Assembly: GCA_003963115.1 (NCBI GenBank)
Contig: RXJQ01000025.1
Location: 62,001 to 126,000, forward strand
DNA from: Burkholderiales bacterium
GTDB taxonomy: Bacteria; Pseudomonadota; Gammaproteobacteria; Burkholderiales; Burkholderiaceae_C
Reading direction: 5' to 3'
Length of the DNA stretch: 64,000 bases
Shown: piece by piece, positions 1 to 9,326 of the stretch
Position numbering within the stretch: the first letter of the stretch is position 1
Layout of the letters: each line of letters begins with the position of its first letter
Made by a program: the position numbers and the translations under genes
The notes under the pieces: model-generated
Database searches by the model: none
Seen by the model: the letters and a program-made list of their open reading frames with translations, nothing else
Told to the model about the DNA's origin: nothing

Positions 1-788
1 TCGGCCGTGGGGAAATCGGCCAGCGGCGCCATGAAGCGCACGCGCCAGCCGCGCCCCCCAGGCAGGATCTCCGTCACCACGGGTTGCACGACCATGTTGA
101 GCATGCGGGCCATGCGTGAGGGCGCCAGCAGCGTGGCGGCCGGCACGCCGAAGAAGGGCACGAAGGCCGCGTCCTTGGCGCCAAAGTCCATGTCGGGCAG
201 GTTGAAAAAGCCCCGGCCGTCCTTGATCGCGCGCAGCAAGGGCTTGACCGAGTCGCTGCGGGGGAAGATCTCTGCATTGCCGAAGCGCAGGCGGCCGCGC
301 TTCATGAGCTTGTCCATCAGCGGGTTGCTCTGTGTCTGGTAGATCGAGGCGCCAGGGCGCGTCTGGCACAGCAAGATGGCGGCGCCGGCCACGTCCAGGC
401 CGACGAAGTGGGGGCACAGCCACATGGTGGGACGGCCGCTGGTCTGCATCTCCCGCTCGGCCAGCTCGATATCGCCCTCGACATGGATCAGGCGCTTGAT
501 GCGCGCGGGCGAGGCCCACCACAGCACGGCACGGTCCAGCAGGCTCTGTGTCAGCCAGCTGAAGTGCTGCTTCAACAGGGCTTCTCGCTCGGCTAGCGGC
601 ATGCCGGGGAAGCACAGTTCGAGGTTGCGCAGGCCAATGCGGCGACGTGACCCGGCCAGCTTGTAGAGCAGGGCGCCCATGCCGCGCGCAATGGTGGCCA
701 GCAGCGGCAGCGGCAGCCAGTGCAGCAGCCACAGCACACCCAGGGCCAGCCGGATGCCTGCTTGAGACAGCGCGTGCTTGAACATCAT
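1..788 (-). CDS. LpxL/HtrB-family lipid A acyltransferase, partial (C-terminus beyond left edge)
   Basis: Lysophospholipid acyltransferase that would add a secondary acyl chain to lipid A at the inner membrane. The visible 262 residues begin MMFKHALSQAG and carry a hydrophobic N-terminal segment followed by the family H-X4-D motif in CPHFVGLD, the catalytic pair of this superfamily. The start codon (788-786) overlaps the stop of the upstream acyltransferase gene in an ATGA arrangement, so the two are translationally coupled. The frame is open to base 3, so the gene continues outside the window. Which acyl chain it transfers cannot be told from sequence; lpxL and lpxM paralogues look alike. 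Confidence 0.85.
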   Translation of the reverse strand, partial: MMFKHALSQAGIRLALGVLWLLHWLPLPLLATIARGMGALLYKLAGSRRRIGLRNLELCFPGMPLAEREALLKQHFSWLTQSLLDRAVLWWASPARIKRLIHVEGDIELAEREMQTSGRPTMWLCPHFVGLDVAGAAILLCQTRPGASIYQTQSNPLMDKLMKRGRLRFGNAEIFPRSDSVKPLLRAIKDGRGFFNLPDMDFGAKDAAFVPFFGVPAATLLAPSRMARMLNMVVQPVVTEILPGGRGWRVRFMAPLADFPTA

Positions 789-1696
789 CAGGTGGGTGCC
801 TGGCCACCGGTGGCCGTGGTCAGCATCTCGGCGCGTGGCGGCTTGTAGCGGTTGTAGCCCCACAGGTACTGCTCGGGTGCTTGCATGATCATGTCTTCCA
901 TCAGCCGGTTCACGGCCGCGGCGGATTGTGCCGTATCACCCGAGGCCAGCACCTTTTCCACCTCATGCGGCACGCGGCTGGCGTGGACCACATAGTCGCA
1001 GCCGCGCTGCCAGCGGGCCCACAGTCCCAGACGCTCGCCGCGCAGCAGCACCACCGCACACTGCGTTTGCGCGACCAGCTTGGCGGCCATCGTCATCGTG
1101 TAGGCACGGCGGCCGAAGAAGTCGGCCCACACGCCCATGCCCTCAGGGGGGACCTGATCGGGCAGCAGGCCCACGGTCTCGCCCTTCTTCAATGCGCGCA
1201 GCATCTGGCGCACACCGCTGAGCGTGGCAGGGCTGGTGAGCATGCCGGGGCGGTTGCGCGACGCCTTCATCATCTCGGCCAGCCAGGCCTGCTTGGCCGG
1301 GCGGTACAAGGCGGTGATGGGTTTGTCGGCACCGAAGCGTTCGGCATAGGCCTGGGCCGTGATCTCGAAGCAACCCAGGTGCGGGGTGAGCAGCAGCAGG
1401 CCCCGGCCCTCTGACAGTGCCTGGCTCACGGCCTCGGCATGAACCCATTGCACGGTCTTGCCCAAGGGCAGGTCGCGCGGGCGGCCCCACAGACGCGGCA
1501 GCTCGCCCACCATCTTGCCGGCGTGGGCCACCGCCTGCCAGCGCTGCCAGGTGCGCATGCCCACGGCCTGCGTGTGGGCCTTGAGCCGTCCGCGGTACGA
1601 GGGCGACAGCAGGTAGGCCAGCCAGCCCAGCAGGCTGCCCAAGGGGTGCAGCACGGCCAGGGGCCAGCGCGACAACATGAAAAACAGGCGGGACAT
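788..1696 (-). CDS. LpxL/HtrB-family lipid A acyltransferase
   Basis: Second lysophospholipid acyltransferase of a tandem pair, 302 residues from the ATG at 1696 (MSRLFFMLSRWPLAVLHPLG), giving a membrane anchor at the N-terminus. A GTG at 1744 would add 16 polar residues, which is less typical. The H-X4-E motif is in TPHLGCFE, and the C-terminus PEQYLWGYNRYKPP matches the usual LpxL ending. It is transcribed away from metK and overlaps the next acyltransferase by the shared ATGA. The tandem copies probably add two different secondary acyl chains to lipid A; that split of labour is inference. Confidence 0.87.
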   Translation of the reverse strand: MSRLFFMLSRWPLAVLHPLGSLLGWLAYLLSPSYRGRLKAHTQAVGMRTWQRWQAVAHAGKMVGELPRLWGRPRDLPLGKTVQWVHAEAVSQALSEGRGLLLLTPHLGCFEITAQAYAERFGADKPITALYRPAKQAWLAEMMKASRNRPGMLTSPATLSGVRQMLRALKKGETVGLLPDQVPPEGMGVWADFFGRRAYTMTMAAKLVAQTQCAVVLLRGERLGLWARWQRGCDYVVHASRVPHEVEKVLASGDTAQSAAAVNRLMEDMIMQAPEQYLWGYNRYKPPRAEMLTTATGGQAPT

Positions 1697-1799
1697 GGGG
1701 GCGGATTCTGCCCGATGCCTCCAGGAGGCCGCTTTCGTCGCCACCGTGCCGCCTGACGTTGCGGGATATCCCCCGCTTTTTGCCGGCTTTATGGGCCAT

Positions 1800-1970
1800 T
1801 CAAGCTGACATCATCCACTACACTTGCAGCCATCGCCGAGTTAACAGGACAACTTGCGGGGCGATTCACAAATGCCGCTAAAGCGTTCGCCGCTGCGAAG
1901 AGCCCCACCAGGACAACTCCCCAGCCCCGGCGACGCCGAGGGTCTTTGGTCTTTTTTGGAGCTTTTTATC
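1800..1970 (+). promoter_or_regulatory. metK leader region with repeated decamer
   Basis: This is the non-coding stretch between the divergent acyltransferase and metK. The decamer CAGGACAACT occurs at 1845-1854 and again at 1909-1918, separated by a GC-rich, C-rich segment. A good Shine-Dalgarno GGAG (1958-1961) sits 9 bases before the GTG start. The leader is long enough for an RNA regulator, but I could not fit it to the SAM or SAH riboswitch consensus by eye. Confidence 0.35.
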
Positions 1971-3152
1971 GTGGCGAACGATTTCCTTTTCACCTCTGAA
2001 TCCGTATCGGAAGGTCACCCCGACAAGGTGGCTGACCAGATCTCCGATGCCATCCTCGACGCCATCCTGGCGCAGGACCCGGTCTCCCGCGTGGCCGCCG
2101 AAACCCTGACCAACACCGGTCTGGTCGTGCTGGCCGGCGAGATCACCACGCAGGCCAATGTGGACTACATCCAGGTCGCGCGTGACACCATCAAGCGCAT
2201 CGGCTATGACAACACCGAGTACGGCATCGACTACAAAGGTTGCGCCGTGCTCGTCGCCTACGACAAGCAGTCCAACGACATCGCCCAGGGCGTGGACCGC
2301 GCCTCCGACGACTACCTCAACATCGGCGCCGGCGACCAGGGCCTGATGTTCGGCTACGCCTGCGACGAAACGCCCGAGCTGATGCCCGCGCCGATCTACT
2401 ACGCCCACCGTCTGGTGGAGCGCCAGGCCCAACTGCGCAAGGATGGCCGTCTGCCCTTCCTGCGCCCCGATGCCAAGAGCCAGGTCACGATGCGCTACGT
2501 GAACGGCAAGCCCCACAGCATCGACACCGTGGTGCTGTCGACCCAGCACAGCCCCGACCAGTCCGAGTCGGCCAGCAAGATGAAGGCCTCCTTCACCGAA
2601 GCCGTGATCGAAGAGATCATCAAGCCGGTGCTGCCCAAGGAGTGGCTGAAGGAAACGCGCTACCTGATCAACCCGACCGGCCGTTTCGTGATCGGTGGCC
2701 CGCAAGGCGACTGCGGCCTGACCGGCCGCAAGATCATCGTGGACACCTATGGCGGTGCCTGCCCCCACGGCGGTGGCGCCTTCTCGGGCAAGGATCCCAC
2801 GAAGGTGGACCGCTCGGCTGCCTACGCCGCCCGCTATGTCGCCAAGAACGTGGTGGCAGCCGGTCTGGCCCGTCAGTGCCAGGTGCAGGTGGCCTATGCC
2901 ATCGGCGTGGCCAAGCCCATGAACGTGACCGTCTACACAGAAGGCACGGGCGTCATTCCTGATGACCAGATCGCCAAGCTGGTCAACGAGCACTTCGACC
3001 TGCGTCCCAAGGGCATCATCCAGATGCTGGACCTGCTGCGCCCCATCTACGCCAAGACCGCAGCCTATGGCCACTTCGGTCGCGAAGAGCCGGAGTTCAG
3101 CTGGGAACGCACCGACAAGGCGGCTGCGCTGCGTGCAGCGGCCGGACTGTAA
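1971..3152 (+). CDS. metK: S-adenosylmethionine synthetase
   Basis: Makes S-adenosylmethionine from methionine and ATP in the cytoplasm. The 393 residues from the GTG at 1971 begin [19 protein letters not shown], the expected MetK N-terminus with the ATP-binding [19 protein letters not shown] and the glycine-rich [19 protein letters not shown] loop with its Lys residues are intact. The frame is open 39 codons further upstream (to 1854), but that part is not MetK-like and the GTG has a proper ribosome site. The length is normal for the family. The gene stands alone and ends at a strong terminator. Confidence 0.97.
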   Translation: MANDFLFTSESVSEGHPDKVADQISDAILDAILAQDPVSRVAAETLTNTGLVVLAGEITTQANVDYIQVARDTIKRIGYDNTEYGIDYKGCAVLVAYDKQSNDIAQGVDRASDDYLNIGAGDQGLMFGYACDETPELMPAPIYYAHRLVERQAQLRKDGRLPFLRPDAKSQVTMRYVNGKPHSIDTVVLSTQHSPDQSESASKMKASFTEAVIEEIIKPVLPKEWLKETRYLINPTGRFVIGGPQGDCGLTGRKIIVDTYGGACPHGGGAFSGKDPTKVDRSAAYAARYVAKNVVAAGLARQCQVQVAYAIGVAKPMNVTVYTEGTGVIPDDQIAKLVNEHFDLRPKGIIQMLDLLRPIYAKTAAYGHFGREEPEFSWERTDKAAALRAAAGL

Positions 3153-3254
3153 GGACGGCATCCGCCACAGGCGGATCAGCCGACTTGCGCCGAAGGCACA
3201 AGGCCCAGCTGCTGCGGGATGCGGCGGGCTTGAAGTAAACCAAAGTTCCCAAGC

Positions 3255-3283
3255 AAAAGGCGCCTGAACAAGGCGCCTTTTTT
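3255..3283. terminator. Rho-independent terminator after metK
   Basis: An AAAAGGCGCC arm at 3255-3264 pairs with GGCGCCTTTT after a short loop and runs into a T tract. The A-rich left flank lets it also work on the minus strand, where the T tract overlaps the TAA stop of the chemotaxis receptor (3282-3284), so it probably serves both convergent genes. Confidence 0.85.
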
Positions 3284-4835
3284 ATGCTCGGATCCCACCC
3301 GTGCGGAACACATTGACCGCCGCCGCCAGGCGCTGTGCCTGATCCCGCATGCTGGCCGCTGCTGCTGCTGATTGCTCTACCAGCGCGGCGTTCTGCTGCG
3401 TCATCTGATCGAGGTGCAGCACGGCCTGGTTGACCTGGCTGATGCCGTCGCTTTGCTCGGAGGCCGAGGCGCTGATGTCGCTCATCATGTCGGTCACGCG
3501 CTGGATGGCACTGACGATCTCGTCCATGGCCTGACCGGCCTCGCCCACCAGCCGTGCACCCGAATCGACACGCTCGCCCGAGGCCGCGATCAGGCTCTTG
3601 ATCTCGCGGGCCGCGTTGGCCGAGCGCTGCGCCAGCGTGCGCACCTCGCCGGCCACCACGGCAAAGCCGCGGCCTTGCTCGCCTGCGCGGGCGGCTTCCA
3701 CGGCGGCATTGAGCGCCAGGATGTTGGTCTGGAAGGCGATGCCATCGATCACACCGATGATGTCATTGATCTTGCGCGATGAGTCGGCGATGTCCTGCAT
3801 GGTCGACACCACCTCGCTCACCACCTGGCCACCGCGCTGGGCGGCGTCGCTGGCCGAGCCGGCCAACTGGTTGGCCTGCTGCGCGGCCTGGGCGGATTGC
3901 TGCACCGTGCCGGTGAGCTGCTCCATCGACGATGCCGTCTCTTGCAGGCTGGAGGCCGTCTGCTCGGTGCGGTTCGACAGGTCCTGGTTGCCCGTGGCGA
4001 TCTCGGCCGAGGCCGTGGTGATGCCCTCCGTGCTCTCGCGCACGTCGTGCACCAGCGTCGACAGCGAATGCGTCATGGCTTGCAGGGCGCGCATCAGCTC
4101 GCCGAACTCGTCGCCATAGCCGGTGTTCACGCGCACCGACAGGTCACCCTGGGCGATGTGCGAGGCCACCGTCACGGCCTCCTGCAGTGGCGTCTTGATC
4201 GATCGGATCAGGTAGTGGGCGCCAATGGCGATGCCGATCAGCACGAAGAGGACGAGCACGGCAGCCGTGCCGGTGGTGGCGCGCCTGTCGGCCGACATCT
4301 GCTCGCGCATGGCCTGGGCGCTCCGCTCCTGCATGGCGGCGAAGGTCTTGAGCGCATCCATGTAGCTATTGGCCACCGGTACGAAGGTGTCGATGGCCTT
4401 GGCGCGGGCCTCATCGAGCTTGCCTTCGGCCTTGAGCGCCTTGATCACCTTGTCCGTGGCTTGCACGGTCTGGCGCAACTCGGCGATCTTGTCCAGCTGC
4501 CGCTTGTCGTCGTCCGTCAGGGGCATGGCCTTGAGCTTTTTCTGGATCTCGCTGATCTGGGCGACGGCTTCGGTGATGGGTTTGGCGAAGCTCTGCGCCA
4601 CATACGGGTCGGAACTCAGCGCGCTGGCCACCACGCGGGTCATGGCCACGCTGCTCATGGCGGCCCAGTCGTTGGCGGCGTGGAGCTTGGCGTCACTGTC
4701 CTTGAGCGTGACATCCACCATCTTTTGCTGGGCCATGGCACGCCAGCCGGCCATCCCGACGATGCCCAGCAGGGCCACCATCACGGCAATCACGGCTGTC
4801 CACAATTTGCCTGCAAGTCCAATATTCCGGACCAT
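3282..4835 (-). CDS. Methyl-accepting chemotaxis protein
   Basis: Inner-membrane chemoreceptor that controls the CheA kinase. Its 517 residues show a first membrane helix (about 11-30), a periplasmic region of roughly 155 residues that looks like a four-helix bundle, a second membrane helix (about 187-208), a HAMP segment and a long signalling domain. The conserved hairpin tip is present ([20 protein letters not shown]). It ends RTGGIRA, without the CheR-tethering pentapeptide found on some receptors. No chemotaxis genes adjoin it, so it is an orphan receptor; the ligand is unknown. The 227 bases between it and the divergent HD-GYP gene hold nothing I recognise. Confidence 0.93.
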   Translation of the reverse strand: MVRNIGLAGKLWTAVIAVMVALLGIVGMAGWRAMAQQKMVDVTLKDSDAKLHAANDWAAMSSVAMTRVVASALSSDPYVAQSFAKPITEAVAQISEIQKKLKAMPLTDDDKRQLDKIAELRQTVQATDKVIKALKAEGKLDEARAKAIDTFVPVANSYMDALKTFAAMQERSAQAMREQMSADRRATTGTAAVLVLFVLIGIAIGAHYLIRSIKTPLQEAVTVASHIAQGDLSVRVNTGYGDEFGELMRALQAMTHSLSTLVHDVRESTEGITTASAEIATGNQDLSNRTEQTASSLQETASSMEQLTGTVQQSAQAAQQANQLAGSASDAAQRGGQVVSEVVSTMQDIADSSRKINDIIGVIDGIAFQTNILALNAAVEAARAGEQGRGFAVVAGEVRTLAQRSANAAREIKSLIAASGERVDSGARLVGEAGQAMDEIVSAIQRVTDMMSDISASASEQSDGISQVNQAVLHLDQMTQQNAALVEQSAAAAASMRDQAQRLAAAVNVFRTGGIRA

Positions 4836-5062
4836 CTCGCAACCCTTTCACACAGCGGACGCTGCAATCCCGGTAAGCAATCAGGCGCATGGGGAACCGG
4901 GTATCCGGCATGCACCGCAAAAAGCGTTGGCTCATCGTTATCGACCGCGCTGGCCGAACCTGAAGGCGCGACAAGATCGACAAAATGCCGCAACCCCGGT
5001 CTTTTTGATGGACCGCAGTACACGGCACGGCATAGGATGGCGATGGCACTGTCCCACCAGTC

Positions 5063-6325
5063 ATGCTCAGGAAGATCCCCATCCAGCACGTGCGAATCGG
5101 CATGTTTGTCCACGAGGTCTGCGGCTCGTGGCTGGATCACCCTTTCTGGCGTGCCTCATTCAAGATCGACACCGCCCGCCAGTTGCAGCAGCTGGCGGTG
5201 GTCAAGGAAGTGATCATCGACACCAGCAAGGGGCTGGATGTGGCAGGGGGCGAGACACAAGTGGCCTTGATGGACGACGTCGAGGTGTCCACGGTCGAGG
5301 CGGGCTCATCCGCGCTGATGCCCCTGGAAGGGCCACTGGAAAGCGACCCGGACGAGGCACCGCTGGCCAACAGCGTCAGCTTCCAGCAGGAGATCGTGCG
5401 CGCCTCGCGCATCGTTGAGCAGTCGCGCGGCGCGATGAAGTCCATGTTCAACGATGCCCGCCTGGGCAAGGCCGTTGACACCGAGCATTGCCTGCCGCTG
5501 GTGGACGACATCACCCAGTCTGTGTCGCGCAACCCTGGCGCCATCGTCAGCCTGGCACGCCTGAAGACCAGCGACGACTACACCTATATGCACTCCGTGG
5601 CCGTCTGCGCCCTGATGGTGGCCCTGGCCAAGCAGCTGGGCCTGAACGACGCAGACACGCGCGAAGCCGGGCTGGCCGGGCTGGTGCACGACCTGGGCAA
5701 GGCCCTGATGCCGCTGGAGGTGCTCAACAAGCCTGGCGCCCTGACGCCAGCGGAGTTCACCATCATGAAAGGCCACCCGGAGGCCGGGCACCGCATGCTG
5801 GTGGAAGGCCGGGGTGTGGGCCCCATCCCCCTGGATGTTTGCCTGCACCACCATGAGAAGGTCAATGGCAAAGGCTATCCCAAGGGCCTCCAAGGCGACG
5901 AGATCAGCCTGTTCGCCAAGATGGGCGCCGTTTGCGATGTGTACGACGCCATCACCTCCAACCGCCCCTACAAGGCGGGTTGGGACCCGGCCGACTCCAT
6001 CCAGAAGATGGCGCAGTGGGCCAAGGAAGGCCACTTCGACGAACGCATCTTCCAGGCCTTCGTCAAGAGCATCGGCATCTACCCGACCGGCTCGCTGGTC
6101 AAGCTCAAGTCGGGCCGGCTGGGCGTGGTGGTGGAGCAGGGCAGCAAGTCCCTGGTGAGCCCGGTGGTGCGGGTGTTTTACTCCACCAAGTCCAACGAAC
6201 CCATCACGCCCCAGTTGATCGACCTGGGCGATGGCAAGACCACCGACCAGATCGTCTCGCGCGAATCACCGGCCAACTGGGGCTTCAAGCACATCGACCA
6301 GTTCTGGCTGCCTCAGTCGTCCTGA
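5063..6325 (+). CDS. HD-GYP domain cyclic-di-GMP phosphodiesterase
   Basis: Predicted cytoplasmic enzyme that breaks down cyclic di-GMP. The 420 residues start with a DUF3391-type N-terminal domain (MLRKIPIQHVRIGMFV) and continue into an HD-GYP domain at about 165-370. Metal and catalytic positions are visible: H177, the HD pair 209-210 with K213 (HDLGK), H238, HHHE at 262-265 and GYP at 271-273. The residue usually Asp in HHE..DGxGYP is Asn268 here, a change that need not kill activity. Its stop lies 13 bases inside the convergent lamin-tail gene. The target process (motility or biofilm) is not shown. Confidence 0.93.
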   Translation: MLRKIPIQHVRIGMFVHEVCGSWLDHPFWRASFKIDTARQLQQLAVVKEVIIDTSKGLDVAGGETQVALMDDVEVSTVEAGSSALMPLEGPLESDPDEAPLANSVSFQQEIVRASRIVEQSRGAMKSMFNDARLGKAVDTEHCLPLVDDITQSVSRNPGAIVSLARLKTSDDYTYMHSVAVCALMVALAKQLGLNDADTREAGLAGLVHDLGKALMPLEVLNKPGALTPAEFTIMKGHPEAGHRMLVEGRGVGPIPLDVCLHHHEKVNGKGYPKGLQGDEISLFAKMGAVCDVYDAITSNRPYKAGWDPADSIQKMAQWAKEGHFDERIFQAFVKSIGIYPTGSLVKLKSGRLGVVVEQGSKSLVSPVVRVFYSTKSNEPITPQLIDLGDGKTTDQIVSRESPANWGFKHIDQFWLPQSS

Positions 6326-7005
6326 CGGCCCATGCTGGCCAGGGTCAGCACGCCCATGCTGGCCATCAACAGGGCCAGACTGGTGGGTTCGGGCACAGCC
6401 GAGATCGTGCCGGGCGAGCCCACTTCCACGCCATTGGCCGAGGTGAAGGCGCCGTGAACGCCTGCGGCGCTGAAGGTCGTCAGCGTCACGTTGTTCAGGC
6501 CGGCCGCATTGTCGAAGGTGTTGCCCAGGGCCGAAGCGCCGAAATCCACGCGGGTGACCAGGGTGCCGGTGCTGGTGAAGATGTTGACCGCATCACTCGT
6601 CTGGCTCAGGCCCACGCCACTGCCGCCGTAGTTGCCGATCACCAGGTTGGCCGGCGCCTTGCTGCCGAACCACGCCTGCATGAAGGCGGCGTCGATGCTG
6701 GCGTCATTAGAGCCCGATGCGTTACTCTCGATAAATACCACTGACTGACCGGCGGCGATGCTGGTCACGCCGCGCAGGGCCACGGCCGAGCCAAAGGCGT
6801 TGGAGTTGTCATCGATCTTCCAGCCGGTAATGTCCACGGCAGCGCTGCCCGTGTTGGTCAGCTCGAACCAGTCATTGGCGTAGGTGCTGGTGGCGCTGCC
6901 TGCGGCGTCGACTTCCGAGATGATGATGGCAGCGAAGGCGGACTGGGCCGCCAGGGTAGAGGCCAGCGCAAGGGCGGCCAGCTTCAAGGATGCAGGCAGT
7001 TTCAT
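6313..7005 (-). CDS. Lamin-tail-domain PEP-CTERM secreted protein
   Basis: Exported protein of 230 residues, counted from the ATG at 7005 (MKLPASLKLAALALASTLAA), which starts a clean signal peptide ending at AFA. An ATG 11 codons upstream gives a poorer signal. The mature part begins IIISEVDAAGS and continues NDWFELTNTGSAAVDITGW, the lamin-tail fold. The C-terminus holds VPEPTSLALL followed by a hydrophobic helix, a PEP-CTERM signal that an exosortase would cut. The tail after the helix is GRQDD, which lacks the usual run of arginines. No exosortase gene is in the window. The gene end overlaps the end of the HD-GYP gene by 13 bases. Confidence 0.85.
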   Translation of the reverse strand: MKLPASLKLAALALASTLAAQSAFAAIIISEVDAAGSATSTYANDWFELTNTGSAAVDITGWKIDDNSNAFGSAVALRGVTSIAAGQSVVFIESNASGSNDASIDAAFMQAWFGSKAPANLVIGNYGGSGVGLSQTSDAVNIFTSTGTLVTRVDFGASALGNTFDNAAGLNNVTLTTFSAAGVHGAFTSANGVEVGSPGTISAVPEPTSLALLMASMGVLTLASMGRQDD

Positions 7006-7296
7006 CGGGTGCTTACAGGTTGGTCCGGTTGAGATCACGGGTCGCCGAGAGCATCCGATGTGCGCGTGACGTGGTGGTGTGCCGGGGCATGGTACTTCCG
7101 GCAGGGGCCGCTCGCGCGTCGCCCAATCACACCTGTGAATGAGTTGTTATCGTGTTTCGAACAAGGGTAAACGATGGAAGATCTTCGAAGAACACTTGCC
7201 AGAATGTGTTGGCTTTTCTGCGCGCCATTACAGGGAGAGGGTCTGCGCTGACAAGAGTCGCCGTCACAACGGCAAACAAATATCAAGGAGCTTGAA
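7006..7296. promoter_or_regulatory. Divergent intergenic region with nested palindromes
   Basis: About 290 bases separate the lamin-tail gene from the GH5 gene and should carry both promoters. The right half is more AT-rich than the rest of the window. Two overlapping perfect palindromes, GAAGATCTTC (7177-7186) and TCTTCGAAGA (7182-7191), form a possible operator. A strong AAGGAG (7285-7290) precedes the GH5 start. No confident -10/-35 pair was found. Confidence 0.3.
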
Positions 7297-9294
7297 ATGC
7301 CTTCCATGCCCATCACACGGGATACCGCGTGGGATTACTGGTCGCGTGGCCTGATTGCCGCTGCCAATATTGACCTGACAATTGAATCCTTCAGCTCGGC
7401 CGATTCGAATGATCCAAATGGATATTCCCGAAAAGTACTGGCTAATTTGACCTTGAAGCGCAATTACAACGCATTCAGGCTCTGGTTTGGCTACGCGGAT
7501 CGATTCTCGATTTATGCAAAAGATATCGTGGCGATTGCCCTTTATGGCTGGGATTCGACCGTGGCCACATCTGGTGGCAACACGATTGCGGGCGTTGCTG
7601 CGCAAGTAACGAATATCCTGGACTCGGCCCAGAAACTGGGCGCAGGTATTTTCATGGTGACAGATTTCAACCAGGGGCCAACAGGCCTTTTGTGGAGCAC
7701 CAGCAGCAGCGATTTGGTGAAGGATCCGGTTTCAGGTAGCCAGACGAGTTATACCTACCGTGACATCCTCAAGATGTTTTGGGTCAATACGCTGACAAAA
7801 TGGAAAAGTCATGCGGCCCTGATCGGCTTTGACCTGGTCAATGAGCCCAACCCTTTCGATTCGCCGCAGACGAACAGCAGCGGCAACGTGGTGTTCGATG
7901 CCAAGTTGTCGTCGCACCGTGCCTTGCCCAATGGTTGGCCGCAACTCGCGCAAACGATCATCAATGCCATTCGTGCCAAGGAAACCCAGTTGGGCTTGAC
8001 GACGCCGATGCCCTTGATCGTGGAAGGCATCTACACAGGCGGACCCAATGGCCTGATGGTGTTTGATGTGCCGTCAGGCAGCAGCAGTACCCTGTTCCTG
8101 ACGGACGGCGCTTCGCCCCGCATCGTTTACTCGTTCCATTACTACGGCCCCGGCTGTGTGACATCGCAAGGGGTAGACCAGTGGAACTATGAAAACATGG
8201 GAACACCTTACCCAATGCCTGGTGTCTCATACGATCCCTACTGGTATGACGGCACGCCCTATGGAGAGTTCAACACGCATGCCAGTACGGACGACGTGCT
8301 TCGGGACGTCAGCAGAGCCATCACATTCAAGCAAAGGCACCCTGAGGTGCCCATTTTCGTAGGCGAGTTCTCGTGCTGTCAGCCGTCCATTACGCAGGTC
8401 TATCCGCCCGATCCCAACCGGGTGGCGAATTCGCCCAATATGCGCGTGTCCGAGGTGCAAAACACCGTGACCTGGCAAGCGCCCCAGCTCGCACAAATGG
8501 CCGCGGTGGCGACTCAGGCCGATGCCAACGCGTTGGTGGCGATCTATGGTGCGAGCCTGTACAACGACGTCTTTGGCAGCACCAAACGCCGCTGGATCAC
8601 GCAGTTGGAAATCAGCGCCGATGGCAAGAAAATGATTGCCACGCTGGGCCACACCGCTGATCCGGCGGACGTGGATTCTGGTGGATTCAATTATGGATTC
8701 CGTGTGTGGACGAGCCCGCTGACCGCCGCGCAACTGGCGAGCTATGCGGCCAGTGTCAATGAGCAGGCTGTGCCTTCGAATGGCACCCAGTTCGCCACCA
8801 AGTTCACGTCGCAGCCCATGGCCAAGGTGGTCGGCATCTACTCGTGGACAAATGGATCCGGCCAACTGCAGACGATCAACACCAGGGCCAGTGCGCTGAA
8901 CATGAGCACGTCACAGCAGGTCACCTTGACCCGCCATGCCACGACCATTGAATTTGCCGCGCCAGCCGGCGCTGTTGCCGGTACCAAATATGTGGGTGCG
9001 ACAGTCACTTTGCCCACTGATGCCTCTGACTCGACCAAGACCGCGTCCGTGCAGATGCCCGTCGCCTTGCTGTGGCTGGACTCGCCGAGTACCGGTACGC
9101 AGATCGATCAGGCGCGCCTGAAGTGGGCGCAGGATGCACTCTATGTCTGGCAGCAAAAGGGCTTTTCTTGGGCGTGGCATAGCGAGGATACCGGTGGCCC
9201 TGTCGCCGCTGTCATGTGGCGTCCTTCCAAGGATATTGGCGAGTTGTTGAGCGTGGCCGCCAGCGGGCGCCACATTGCCAAGCGCACCAGCTAA
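7297..9294 (+). CDS. GH5-like glycoside hydrolase (cellulase family)
   Basis: Predicted beta-glycanase of 665 residues. The barrel motifs are GFDLVNEP, giving the acid/base Glu183, SFHYYGPG around residue 281, and FVGEFS, giving the nucleophile Glu357. The closing barrel strand with its aromatic platform (GFSWAWHSED, 622-631) comes about 265 residues later, so a region of some 220 residues is inserted between strands 7 and 8 of the barrel. No signal peptide is visible from the ATG, which has a strong AAGGAG six bases upstream, so the route out of the cell (if any) is unclear. A lipoprotein gene follows after 32 bases, probably in the same operon. Base composition is lower in GC than its neighbours, suggesting transfer. 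Confidence 0.8.
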   Translation: MPSMPITRDTAWDYWSRGLIAAANIDLTIESFSSADSNDPNGYSRKVLANLTLKRNYNAFRLWFGYADRFSIYAKDIVAIALYGWDSTVATSGGNTIAGVAAQVTNILDSAQKLGAGIFMVTDFNQGPTGLLWSTSSSDLVKDPVSGSQTSYTYRDILKMFWVNTLTKWKSHAALIGFDLVNEPNPFDSPQTNSSGNVVFDAKLSSHRALPNGWPQLAQTIINAIRAKETQLGLTTPMPLIVEGIYTGGPNGLMVFDVPSGSSSTLFLTDGASPRIVYSFHYYGPGCVTSQGVDQWNYENMGTPYPMPGVSYDPYWYDGTPYGEFNTHASTDDVLRDVSRAITFKQRHPEVPIFVGEFSCCQPSITQVYPPDPNRVANSPNMRVSEVQNTVTWQAPQLAQMAAVATQADANALVAIYGASLYNDVFGSTKRRWITQLEISADGKKMIATLGHTADPADVDSGGFNYGFRVWTSPLTAAQLASYAASVNEQAVPSNGTQFATKFTSQPMAKVVGIYSWTNGSGQLQTINTRASALNMSTSQQVTLTRHATTIEFAAPAGAVAGTKYVGATVTLPTDASDSTKTASVQMPVALLWLDSPSTGTQIDQARLKWAQDALYVWQQKGFSWAWHSEDTGGPVAAVMWRPSKDIGELLSVAASGRHIAKRTS

Positions 9295-9326
9295 GTCAAA
9301 CCCAATCCAACAGGTAGGAATACATC

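Noticed and set aside
1800-1970. SAH/SAM riboswitch before metK
   Set aside because: No match by eye to the conserved cores; kept only as an unexplained leader.
1878-3161. Long minus-strand open frame opposite metK
   Set aside because: Rich in Gly/His/Val with no family motif; a GC-driven mirror of a certain gene.
7035-7316. Minus-strand 93-codon open frame in the divergent gap
   Set aside because: No domain, overlaps both neighbours' control regions and the GH5 start; chance frame in non-coding DNA.
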